Source of the DNA: an uncultured Bacteroidales bacterium
Lineage (GTDB): Bacteria > Bacteroidota > Bacteroidia > Bacteroidales > UBA932
NCBI GenBank assembly: GCA_945983015.1
Contig: CAMFSN010000053.1
Location: 1-10,434 of the forward strand
Direction of reading: 5' to 3'
DNA length: 10,434 nt
The translations under genes were made by a program, and so were the position numbers. Shown here piece by piece: positions 1 to 6,076 of this stretch (positions are counted from its first letter, which is position 1; every line of letters starts with the position of its first letter). The notes under the pieces are model-generated. The model was not told the DNA's origin. It searched no databases and saw only the letters and a list, made by a program, of their open reading frames with translations.

Positions 1-654
1 GCTTTCAATCTGCCTATCAGACAGAAGCGGGACAAGACCTACAAGATTCCAAGCGGGAAAGTGGTCTTTACCTGTTTCACCTCAGATTTTCTCCTAGAAG
101 ATGCCGATGAGTGGAGACGCGATTGCTGGCAGATGATAAGGCAGAGACGAGACCTCTACTTCTACTTTTTTACCAAAAGGATTCACCGTTTCGAACAATG
201 TATTCCTTCAGACTGGGGCGATGGCTACGACAATGTCCTCATAGGTTGCACGGTAGAGAACCAGCAGATGGCCGATTTCCGGCTTCCTATCTTCAAGTCC
301 TTGCCTATCAAGCATAAATCGATAATAGCCTCCCCGCTAATTGGCCCTATAAATCTAAAGAAATATTTGGGAGAAGACATCGAAGAACTCAGCACCGGCG
401 GAGAGTCCGGCTTGGATGCCAGGGTCTGCGATTATCAGTGGATTCTAGATCTGAGAAGCCAATGCGTAGAGAAGAATGTCCCTTTCCGCTTTCACCAGAC
501 AGGTGCCCGCCTGCTAAAGAACGGGAAGGTCTATCGTATTCCACGTCGCTTCCAACTCAGCCAGGCTCACAAGGCTGCCATCGACTTCCGTATCGGACGC
601 TATTTCGTCCCCGAGACGGCAGACCCCAGTTTCTGGGACATCTCGCAGAAATAA
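1..654 (+). CDS. DUF5131 / phage Gp37-Gp68-like protein, 5'-truncated by the window edge
   Basis: Frame 1 is open from the first base to a TAA at 652-654, giving 217 residues. A GTG at 61 could act as a start, but the 20 codons before it (AFNLPIRQKRDKTYK...) align with the family, so the true start lies outside the window. Recognisable family stretches are YTCFTSDF-like VFTCFTSDFLLEDAD, FTKRIHRF, DWGDGYDNV, RLPIFKSLPIKHKSII, GGESGLDARVCDYQW, VPFRFHQTGA and a C-terminal QLSQAHKAAIDF. From family knowledge, members carry an N-terminal three-cysteine cluster that suggests a radical-SAM-like iron-sulfur protein, and some sit beside a 'three-Cys-motif partner' TcmP gene. That N-terminal cluster would be upstream and cannot be checked here. 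The biochemical function is not established. It converges on tpiA with 119 bp between the stops, so it belongs to a different transcription unit. The family assignment is firm; any role in defence or phage biology would be guesswork. Confidence 0.85.
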   Translation, partial: AFNLPIRQKRDKTYKIPSGKVVFTCFTSDFLLEDADEWRRDCWQMIRQRRDLYFYFFTKRIHRFEQCIPSDWGDGYDNVLIGCTVENQQMADFRLPIFKSLPIKHKSIIASPLIGPINLKKYLGEDIEELSTGGESGLDARVCDYQWILDLRSQCVEKNVPFRFHQTGARLLKNGKVYRIPRRFQLSQAHKAAIDFRIGRYFVPETADPSFWDISQK

Positions 655-663
655 TTACGAAAT

Positions 664-693
664 AAGCGACCAATAATTCCTTATCAGTCGCTT
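664..693. terminator. Possible weak bidirectional terminator between convergent genes
   Basis: A perfect 7-bp inverted repeat (AAGCGAC at 664-670, GTCGCTT at 687-693) encloses a 16-nt loop. It lies 9 bp after the DUF5131 stop and 80 bp beyond the tpiA stop, between convergent genes. Neither flank has a clean run of T: the plus side reads TGCTTATGC and the minus side ATTTCGTAATTATTT. The position suits a shared terminator, but the long loop and poor T tracts make it weak. Confidence 0.35.
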
Positions 694-738
694 TGCTTAT
701 GCATCCAGTGACATTCTCTCAGAAGCTGCTATCAGTTC

Positions 739-784
739 CTTAGAATGACACTATTTAATTGTATGCCAATCTCTTAGAATGACA
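739..784. repeat. 12-bp direct repeat CTTAGAATGACA around the tpiA stop
   Basis: CTTAGAATGACA occurs at 739-750 and again at 773-784, a 34-bp offset. The right copy contains the last codons and stop codon of tpiA. On the tpiA strand this puts a second GTCATTCTAAG just after the gene end. It may be a small tandem-duplication or slippage scar; no mobile element is visible at it. Confidence 0.5.
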
Positions 785-1529
785 TAGCGATACCGATGAA
801 GTCCTCAGCTTTGAGGGCGGCGCCACCGATAAGTCCACCGTCGATATCTTTCTGAGCGAAAAGCTCCTTGGCATTTGAAGGCTTGCAGGAGCCGCCGTAA
901 AGGATGGAGGTCTGCTCTGCTGCCTGCTTGCCGAACTTCTCAGCTATGGTCTGACGGATGAAGGCGTGAATCTCCTGTGCCTGCTCGGCTGTAGCGGTCT
1001 TGCCTGTCCCGATGGCCCATACTGGCTCATAAGCCACTACTATGTGTGCCAATTCCTCTGCGCTGAAGTGGTAAAGTACGTTCTTGATCTGCTCTGCGCA
1101 TACGTCGAAGTGCTTTCCGGCCTCTCTCTCTTCGAGGTTCTCACCTACACAGAGAATCACGTCCAGACCGTGGGCAAGTGCCAGACGGGTCTTCTCCACA
1201 AGTTTCTCGTCAGTCTCACCATAGTACTGGCGACGCTCAGAGTGACCGAGGATGGTGTACTGGCAACCTACAGACTCCAGCATAGCGGCTGAAACTTCAC
1301 CTGTATAGGCGCCCTTCTCCTTATCGGCGCAGTTCTCAGCAGAAAGAGCGACTACGCTTCCCTTGACTACCTCTGCGATAGGGTAGAGGTGGGTGAAAGG
1401 AGTGGCGATGATGAGTTTAACATCTGATGGTACCTGTGAGGAGGCCTCAACGACAGCTTTTGCAAGCTCAATTCCTTCCGGAACTGTAGTATTCATCTTC
1501 CAGTTGCCGGCGACAATTTTCTTTCTCAT
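774..1529 (-). CDS. tpiA: Triose-phosphate isomerase
   Basis: This gene encodes the cytosolic glycolytic and gluconeogenic enzyme that interconverts dihydroxyacetone phosphate and glyceraldehyde 3-phosphate. The 251-residue product has the usual length and the full set of TIM-barrel landmarks: the substrate-binding AGNWKMN (Asn9, Lys11), the electrophilic histidine in ILGHSERR (His96), the catalytic base in AYEPVWAIGTG (Glu168) followed by the flexible phosphate-gripping loop 6, then YGGSCKPSN near 211-219 and the phosphate-binding GGLIGGAAL near 231-239. The usual YGGSV reads YGGSC here, a mild change. The ATG at 1527-1529 is the natural start because MRKKIVAGNWKMN aligns from residue 1; no Shine-Dalgarno sequence is visible, as is common in Bacteroidetes. 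The gene is transcribed alone, divergently from tyrS and convergently with the DUF5131 gene. A TAAATTTG element lies 26 bp upstream of the start. Confidence 0.98.
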   Translation of the reverse strand: MRKKIVAGNWKMNTTVPEGIELAKAVVEASSQVPSDVKLIIATPFTHLYPIAEVVKGSVVALSAENCADKEKGAYTGEVSAAMLESVGCQYTILGHSERRQYYGETDEKLVEKTRLALAHGLDVILCVGENLEEREAGKHFDVCAEQIKNVLYHFSAEELAHIVVAYEPVWAIGTGKTATAEQAQEIHAFIRQTIAEKFGKQAAEQTSILYGGSCKPSNAKELFAQKDIDGGLIGGAALKAEDFIGIAMSF

Positions 1530-1555
1530 ATAATTATGTTCAAAATTTTCCGGCG

Positions 1556-1563
1556 CAAATTTA
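1556..1563 (-). promoter_or_regulatory. Bacteroidetes-type -7 promoter element for tpiA
   Basis: On the minus strand this octamer reads TAAATTTG and is followed by CG. It matches the Bacteroidetes primary-sigma -7 consensus TAnnTTTG. It ends 26 bp before the tpiA ATG, which implies a short leader. About 20 bp further upstream there is only a T run (CTATTTTTAT on the minus strand), not a clear TTTG/TTG -33 box. Confidence 0.5.
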
Positions 1564-1608
1564 ATAATCTTTTGTTAAAGATAAAAATAGTCCCCAGTCT
1601 TCTGAGGG

Positions 1609-1755
1609 ATGGGGCCATCGGTGAGTAAAAACCTCGATTTACTCACCAAACCTATCTTCCAAGGGCTCGCGGTGAGTAAAAACGCCGAATCACTCACGGA
1701 ACCTGTCATCCAGAGCCCCGCGGTGAGTAAAAAGCCCGTTTTACTCACGGGGTAA
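1609..1755 (+). CDS. Possible 48-codon small ORF made of 17-residue repeats (doubtful)
   Basis: An ATG at 1609 opens a frame through the whole 51-bp array to a TAA at 1753-1755, just after the last palindrome. The peptide would be MGPS, then three repeats beginning VSKNLDLLTKP, VSKNAESLTEP and VSKKPVLLTG. The repeats stay in register because 51 bp is 17 codons. Against coding: there is no signal peptide, transmembrane segment, recognisable domain or visible promoter, and differences between the two full repeats are not concentrated at third codon positions. The inverted-repeat structure explains the conservation just as well. I list it because it is complete and unusual, but consider a non-coding repeat more likely. 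Confidence 0.15.
   Translation: MGPSVSKNLDLLTKPIFQGLAVSKNAESLTEPVIQSPAVSKKPVLLTG
1619..1748. repeat. Three tandem 51-bp units, each with a GTGAGT...ACTCAC inverted repeat
   Basis: GGTGAGTAAAAA recurs at 1620, 1671 and 1722, a period of exactly 51 bp. Each copy is followed by its own inverted complement. Unit 1 has a perfect 10-bp stem (1620-1629 with 1638-1647, 8-nt loop). Unit 2 has a 6-bp stem (1672-1677 with 1692-1697) whose next pair is A opposite C on the plus strand but a G-U wobble in a minus-strand transcript. Unit 3 has a perfect 10-bp stem (1723-1732 with 1739-1748, 6-nt loop). The linkers of units 1 and 2 are also related (AACCTATC...CCA and AACCTGTC...CCA), so this is duplication of a whole unit rather than three independent palindromes. 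No copy occurs elsewhere in the window. Candidate explanations are a REP-like dispersed palindrome cluster, an operator array for a dimeric regulator, or structured RNA; the sequence alone does not decide. Confidence 0.9.
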
Positions 1756-1926
1756 AGTATTCAGGCGGAGGCTTACCCTACACATATGTAGATAAGTTGT
1801 ACAAAACTACCCTTACCGATGCTATAAGTACACCATATAAAACACGGAAAATTGCAGATAAAAATAAGACTTCCAGTCTGATGTAGAAAGGCCACCGTGG
1901 ATGGGGGAATTTTGATTATTTATTGT

Positions 1927-1934
1927 TAAATTTG
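1927..1934 (+). promoter_or_regulatory. Bacteroidetes-type -7 promoter element for the tyrS operon
   Basis: TAAATTTG followed by CG matches TAnnTTTG and lies 19 bp before the tyrS ATG, so the leader would be very short. The sequence context (ATTATT, then TTAAATTTGCG) resembles that of the tpiA element on the other strand. A TTTG at 1911-1914 is only 12 bp upstream, too close for the usual 19-21-bp spacing, so the -33 box is unresolved. Confidence 0.5.
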
Positions 1935-1953
1935 CGAGATTCGAAATAACACG

Positions 1954-3246
1954 ATGATGAAAAATTTTGTAGAAGAGTTGAAATGGAGGGGGATGCTTCA
2001 GAACATCACTCCAGGAATAGAAGAAGAATTGGCAAAAGGCCCTATGTCAGCTTATGTCGGAATCGATCCTACCGGAGACAGTCTCCACATAGGACATCTG
2101 GTCAGCATAATGATACTAAAGCATTTTCAGGCTTGCGGAAACAAGCCTTACGCCCTGGTGGGAGGCGCCACAGGAATGATAGGCGACCCTTCGATGAAAA
2201 GCCAGGAGAGGAATCTGCTTGACGAGCAGACCCTTGCACACAATGTCAAGTGCATCAAGGCCCAGCTCTCCAAGTTCCTGGATTTCGGCTCAGATGCCCC
2301 GAACAAGGCAGAGCTCGTGAATAACTACGACTGGATGAAAGACTACACCTTCATAGATTTCACCCGCGACATAGGCAAACTCATCACCGTGAACTATATG
2401 ATGAGCAAGGATTCGGTGAAAAAGCGTCTCAGCCGAGATTCTTCCGAGGGAATGTCCTTCACCGAGTTTACTTATCAGCTCCTTCAGGGCTACGACTTCC
2501 TCTATCTCTTCGAGCACGAGAACGTCAGACTCCAGCTCGGCGGAGCAGACCAGTGGGGGAACATCACCACCGGAACTGAACTCATTCGTAAGACCTTGGG
2601 CAAAGAGGCCTACGCCCTCACCTGTCCGCTCATAACCAAGGCTGACGGAGGCAAGTTCGGCAAGACCGAAAAGGGGAATATCTGGCTCGACCCAGAGCGC
2701 ACCAGCCCATATCAGTTCTATCAGTTCTGGTTGAATGTCAGCGATGAAGACGCCGAGAAATACATCAAGATATTCACTATGCTCGAACGGGAGGCCATAG
2801 AGGCTGCCATAGAGGAGCATAGGGCGGACCCTGGCCGCAGAACACTGCAGAAACTTCTCGCTAAGGAAGTTACCATAATGGTACACGGGGAGCAGAACTA
2901 TCAGACTGCCCTTAAGGCTTCTCAGATGCTCTTCGGCAAGGCTACTGCAGAGGATCTCCGCAGTCTCGACGAGCAGACCTTCCTCGCTGTCTTCGACGGA
3001 GTGCCTACTTTCGAAGTCAGCAGAGAGGAACTCCCTGTCGGAATCCTCGATTTCCTAGCCGAGAAGACCAGCATCTTCCCATCCAAGGGCGAAGCCAGGA
3101 AGATGATTCAGGGGAACGGATTCTCTCTGAACAAAGAGAAGATTACTGACATTAGCCGCAGCGTAAGCGAGGCGGATATAATAGATGGCAAATACATCCT
3201 CGCCCAAAAGGGTAAGAAAGATTATTTCATAGTAAAACTTAAGTAA
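1954..3246 (+). CDS. tyrS: Tyrosyl-tRNA synthetase
   Basis: This cytosolic class I aminoacyl-tRNA synthetase charges tRNA-Tyr with tyrosine. The 430 residues have the usual bacterial length. Landmarks in order are the tyrosine-binding AYVGIDPTGDSLHIGH with the HIGH ATP motif at 45-48, GGATGMIGDPS near 70-80, the substrate pocket FTYQLLQGYDF near 172-182, LGGADQWGNITTG near 195-207, the KMSKS-loop equivalent KFGKT at 234-238, and a C-terminal S4-like RNA-binding domain from about 360 that ends with GKYILAQKGKKDYFIV. Two ATGs are adjacent (1954 and 1957); the family N-terminus fits either MMKNFVEEL or MKNFVEEL. It is the first gene of a four-gene operon. Its TAA (3244-3246) shares one base with the rbfA ATG, a TAATG junction that favours translational coupling. 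No T-box is seen upstream. Confidence 0.98.
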   Translation: MMKNFVEELKWRGMLQNITPGIEEELAKGPMSAYVGIDPTGDSLHIGHLVSIMILKHFQACGNKPYALVGGATGMIGDPSMKSQERNLLDEQTLAHNVKCIKAQLSKFLDFGSDAPNKAELVNNYDWMKDYTFIDFTRDIGKLITVNYMMSKDSVKKRLSRDSSEGMSFTEFTYQLLQGYDFLYLFEHENVRLQLGGADQWGNITTGTELIRKTLGKEAYALTCPLITKADGGKFGKTEKGNIWLDPERTSPYQFYQFWLNVSDEDAEKYIKIFTMLEREAIEAAIEEHRADPGRRTLQKLLAKEVTIMVHGEQNYQTALKASQMLFGKATAEDLRSLDEQTFLAVFDGVPTFEVSREELPVGILDFLAEKTSIFPSKGEARKMIQGNGFSLNKEKITDISRSVSEADIIDGKYILAQKGKKDYFIVKLK

Positions 3247-3590
3247 TGGAAGGCCTATCTACCAGACAATTGAAAGTAGGGCGAGAGATTCAGCGCGACT
3301 TGGCAGAGATCATCCGCTCAAAGGGTATGGCAGCTTTCGACGGAGCCCTGCTGACAGTCAGCGAGGTGAGAATCAGTCCGGACCTGTCCATAGCTAAAGT
3401 ATATGTAAGCATATTTCCTTCAGCCAAGCAGCAGAAGGTATTGGAACTTCTCGAGGGAGAAAAGAAAAAGCTCAGAGGAGAACTTGGCCGATTGGTATCC
3501 AAGCAGCTCAGGATAGTGCCTGAACTGGATTTTTATCTGGATACTACTTTGGATTACGCGGAGCACATAGACGAACTGCTTAAAAAGTAG
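3246..3590 (+). CDS. rbfA: 30S ribosome-binding factor A
   Basis: RbfA is a small KH-fold protein that binds the 30S subunit and acts in late maturation of 16S rRNA and cold adaptation. The 114-residue product has the family length and features: an N-terminal helix STRQLKVGREIQRDLAEII, the strand LLTVSEVRISPDLSIAKVYVSIFP, a helix rich in Lys and Glu (KQQKVLELLEGEKKKLRGELGRLV), and the C-terminal LRIVPELDFYLDTTLDYAEHIDELL. The start ATG overlaps the tyrS stop by one base, and the TAG at 3588-3590 is six bases from the next gene, so it is surely cotranscribed with both neighbours. Coupling a translation factor to an aminoacyl-tRNA synthetase makes functional sense. In other Bacteroidales rbfA is likewise followed by an FtsX-type permease gene (from memory). 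Confidence 0.95.
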   Translation: MEGLSTRQLKVGREIQRDLAEIIRSKGMAAFDGALLTVSEVRISPDLSIAKVYVSIFPSAKQQKVLELLEGEKKKLRGELGRLVSKQLRIVPELDFYLDTTLDYAEHIDELLKK

Positions 3591-3596
3591 CCGAGG

Positions 3597-4697
3597 GTGG
3601 GCCTGGTTAGTAAAATAGCCGGCAGGTATCTCTTTGCCAGAAAGACCAATGACGTTATCACCTGGATTTCGCGCATCTCTGTCGTGGGAATTGCGATAGG
3701 AAGCGCCGCTCTGATAGTGGTGATGTCCGTCTTTAACGGCTTCACCCATCTGATAGAATCCAACATCGACGCCTCTTCCCCGACTTACAGAATCGTCCCC
3801 CTTAACTCTAAGACCTACGAATTCGACGACAGCCTCTTAAGTGCTATCGAAGACTTGGAGGGGGTCAGCCTGCAACAGATGGTAGTGGAGGATATGGTCG
3901 CTGTCCGATACGGGGAGACCAGGGACGTGGTGAAAATCAAGGGCTTGCCTCAGGCCAATTCTCTTTCCATAAGCGCTTCGGCTGCCAGGAAGTTGGGGCT
4001 TAGGTTAAATTTCCTTAGTCCTCTAGAATTATATTATCCTCAAAGTGGCAGGATATCCCTTAGCAACCCAGCTCTGAACCATATCAAGGCCAGAGCAACA
4101 TCCATTATCGCAGGAGACGAAGATCTGGTGGTGCTTCCCATAGCTCAGGCCAGGGAACTGCTTTCCCTCGAAGAGAATCAGGCGAGTGCCTTGGAGATTT
4201 ACTCTTACGACGGACCACAAGTCTCCCAGAAAGTCTTGCAGGATTTGGTAGGGGAGGAGCTTCAGGTGCAGAATCGGTATCAGCAGAATTCCCAGATATA
4301 CAAGATGATGAGATACGAAAAGCTAGCTGTATATCTCATCCTTTTCTTCATTATCCTGATAGTAGCAGTAAATATCTACGCCTCCCTTTCTATGCTCATA
4401 ATGGAAAAACAACTGGACATTTCTCATCTAAGGGCAATGGGAGCCAGCAAGGTCCTGGTACGCAAGGTGTTTCGCAGGGAGGGAATGCTCGTGTGCGGGA
4501 TAGGATTGGCAGTCGGAATGATAGTGGGATTACTGCTGGTGTATGCTCAGAGCCGCTGGGGACTGGTTAGGCTCCCTGGGAACTCGATGACGGCAGTCTA
4601 TCCAGTTCATCTTAAACTCTCGGATCTGCTGCTGAGCGTAGGCGGAGTGGCCCTGATAGGTGGAATAATAGCAAATTTAAGTACGAAAAATATATGA
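3597..4697 (+). CDS. LolC/LolE-like ABC transporter permease (FtsX family)
   Basis: This is an inner-membrane permease of the LolC/E-MacB-FtsX superfamily, whose Lol members release lipoproteins from the inner membrane. The 366 residues show the family layout: an amphipathic N-terminus (IAGRYLFARKTNDVITWISRIS), TM1 about 26-48 containing GIAIGSAALIVVMSVFNGF, a periplasmic MacB-like domain about 50-235, then TM2 about 242-268, TM3 about 296-318 and TM4 about 341-360. The cytoplasmic segment DISHLRAMGASKVLVRKVF between TM2 and TM3 is the typical ATPase-coupling region. The start is a GTG at 3597: the rbfA stop lies in the same frame nine bases earlier and there is no other good start before residue 44. 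The protein is somewhat shorter than relatives of about 400 residues, from memory. No ATP-binding partner is encoded in the window, so it must use one encoded elsewhere. It overlaps the next gene by ATGA. The transported substrate is inferred from homology only. Confidence 0.88.
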   Translation: MGLVSKIAGRYLFARKTNDVITWISRISVVGIAIGSAALIVVMSVFNGFTHLIESNIDASSPTYRIVPLNSKTYEFDDSLLSAIEDLEGVSLQQMVVEDMVAVRYGETRDVVKIKGLPQANSLSISASAARKLGLRLNFLSPLELYYPQSGRISLSNPALNHIKARATSIIAGDEDLVVLPIAQARELLSLEENQASALEIYSYDGPQVSQKVLQDLVGEELQVQNRYQQNSQIYKMMRYEKLAVYLILFFIILIVAVNIYASLSMLIMEKQLDISHLRAMGASKVLVRKVFRREGMLVCGIGLAVGMIVGLLLVYAQSRWGLVRLPGNSMTAVYPVHLKLSDLLLSVGGVALIGGIIANLSTKNI

Positions 4698-6076
4698 AAA
4701 AGTCAGTTTATCTTCTAGTTTTGATTTTGATGGGCCAATTGGCCTGGGCCCAAAAGGATGGGGGAATCGATGCGCAGCTCCTCGAAGAGCTCAGAGCCGG
4801 ATATAAGGCCTCAAGTAGCGACAAGGCCGTGCGTAACGCATTGAATACCACTTCTATAAATACATTGGCATTAAATGCCGAGAACTCCGTGCTGCTGGAT
4901 ACGCATTTCTCAGACAGGGTGCAGACCAAGGGAATCACCGATCAGAAGAGTTCCGGAAGATGCTGGCTTTTCACCGGACTGAACGTCCTCAGGGCCGAGG
5001 CCATAAGCCGTAACGGATGGGGCGATTTCCAGTTCTCTCAGACCTATCTTTTCTTCTATGATCAGCTCGAAAAGGCTAATCTTTTCCTTCAGGCTATCAT
5101 CGATACCCGCACTCTGCCGCTCGAGGACAGGAAGGTGGATTGGCTTTTGAGCAATCCTATCTCTGACGGAGGAACTTTTACAGGAGTGTCGAACCTGGTG
5201 ATGAAATACGGGCTTGTCCCTTCTGAGATTATGCCGGAGAGTCTGGTAGCTAACAACACTTCGGCTTACTCCAGCCAGATGAAGACTCTCCTTAGGCAGG
5301 ATGCCCTCGCACTTCGCGCAGCCAAATCCGACAAACAGGCCCAAAAGCTTAAAAAACAGATGCTATCAGAAGTGTATAGAGTCCTGTGCCTCTGCTTTGG
5401 ACAGCCTGTGCAGGAATTCGAGTGGACTTGTTATAATGCCCAGGGCGAGAGTCAGGGCCGCAAGACTTATACTCCTCAGTCCTTTTATCAGGAATATGTG
5501 GGCTGGGACCTTGAGCAGGGCTATGTGATGTTGATGAACGACCCTAGCAGGGAATACTACAAACTCTACGAGATAGAGTATGACAGGCATCTTTATGACG
5601 GGGACAATTGGCTTTATCTGAACCTGCCGGTAGATAGGATAAAGGAGATGGCCATAGCTTCCATCAAGGATAACAAGGCTATGTATTTCAGCTGCGATGT
5701 GGGCAAGTTCCTGAACAGGAGCAACGGTAGCCTGGACCTAAGGAATTATGATTACGAGTCGCTTCTGGGAGTGGAGTTTACAATGGACAAGAAGCAGAGA
5801 ATCCAGACTCACAGCAGCGGTTCCTCTCACGCGATGACCCTCATCGCTGTGGATTTGGACCAGCAGGGAAAGCCTGTGAAGTGGATGGTGGAAAACAGTT
5901 GGGGCCCTTCCTATGGATTCAAGGGGAATCTGATAATGACAGATGAATGGTTCGATGAATATATGTTCCGCCTGGTGGTGGAAAGTCGTTTCATTCCTGA
6001 AGACCTTCAGGGCCTGCTTAATCAGGAAGCCATTAAACTACCTGCCTGGGACCCTATGTTTATGGGAGAAGAATAG
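4694..6076 (+). CDS. Secreted C1B family cysteine peptidase (bleomycin hydrolase / PepC type)
   Basis: This is a papain-fold peptidase of the C1B family, which typically has aminopeptidase activity. The catalytic set is complete: oxyanion Gln84 and nucleophile Cys90 in DQKSSGRCWLFTGLNVLR, His379 in SSGSSHAMTLIAVD, and Asn401 in WMVENSWGPSYGFKG. The 460-residue length and the near-terminal KLPAWDPM match the family, in which the C-terminal tail reaches into the active site and sets exopeptidase specificity. Family prototypes are cytosolic, but this one starts with a clear signal peptide (MKKSVYLLVLILMGQLAWA, cleavage predicted after Ala19, leaving Gln20), so it is predicted to act in the periplasm or outside the cell. 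The ATG overlaps the permease stop by 4 nt (ATGA), making it the last gene of the tyrS operon. Its 3' end overlaps the convergent lipoprotein gene by 17 nt. No C-terminal sorting domain is seen. Confidence 0.94.
   Translation: MKKSVYLLVLILMGQLAWAQKDGGIDAQLLEELRAGYKASSSDKAVRNALNTTSINTLALNAENSVLLDTHFSDRVQTKGITDQKSSGRCWLFTGLNVLRAEAISRNGWGDFQFSQTYLFFYDQLEKANLFLQAIIDTRTLPLEDRKVDWLLSNPISDGGTFTGVSNLVMKYGLVPSEIMPESLVANNTSAYSSQMKTLLRQDALALRAAKSDKQAQKLKKQMLSEVYRVLCLCFGQPVQEFEWTCYNAQGESQGRKTYTPQSFYQEYVGWDLEQGYVMLMNDPSREYYKLYEIEYDRHLYDGDNWLYLNLPVDRIKEMAIASIKDNKAMYFSCDVGKFLNRSNGSLDLRNYDYESLLGVEFTMDKKQRIQTHSSGSSHAMTLIAVDLDQQGKPVKWMVENSWGPSYGFKGNLIMTDEWFDEYMFRLVVESRFIPEDLQGLLNQEAIKLPAWDPMFMGEE

Larger units (their letters stand above)
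1530..1953. other. 424-bp divergent intergenic region between tpiA and tyrS
   Basis: This gap holds, from left to right, the tpiA promoter element (1556-1563), a short inverted repeat CCCCA/TGGGG (1592-1596 with 1610-1614), the 51-bp palindromic tandem array (about 1619-1748), an AT-richer stretch and the tyrS promoter element (1927-1934). The 1592-1614 hairpin, read on the minus strand, is followed by ACTATTTTTATC, so it could loosely resemble a terminator protecting tpiA from upstream transcription. In 1756-1926 I see no gene, tRNA, riboswitch or strong structure; CTTACCCTACAC and ACTACCCTTACC are only loosely similar. Confidence 0.7.

Noticed and set aside
1619..1748. CRISPR array
   Set aside because: There are only three units, the repeated part is itself a palindrome with a variable loop, the linkers are related to one another rather than unique, and no cas genes are near.
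1756..1926. T-box or riboswitch leader for tyrS
   Set aside because: No specifier stem, T-box consensus or known aptamer is visible, and the promoter-like element at 1927-1934 would leave only a very short leader.
2290..2886. 198-codon open frame on the minus strand inside tyrS
   Set aside because: It is a shadow of the complete, motif-verified tyrS frame and has no recognisable domain or start context.
3588..3599. Stop-codon readthrough fusing RbfA to the permease
   Set aside because: The two genes share a frame with only TAG, CCG and AGG between them, but both families exist as separate proteins and there is no recoding signal or visible structure.
5996..6011. Terminator for the leftward operon at CCTGAA...TTCAGG
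   Set aside because: The 6-bp stem has a tetraloop but no T tract follows on the minus strand.
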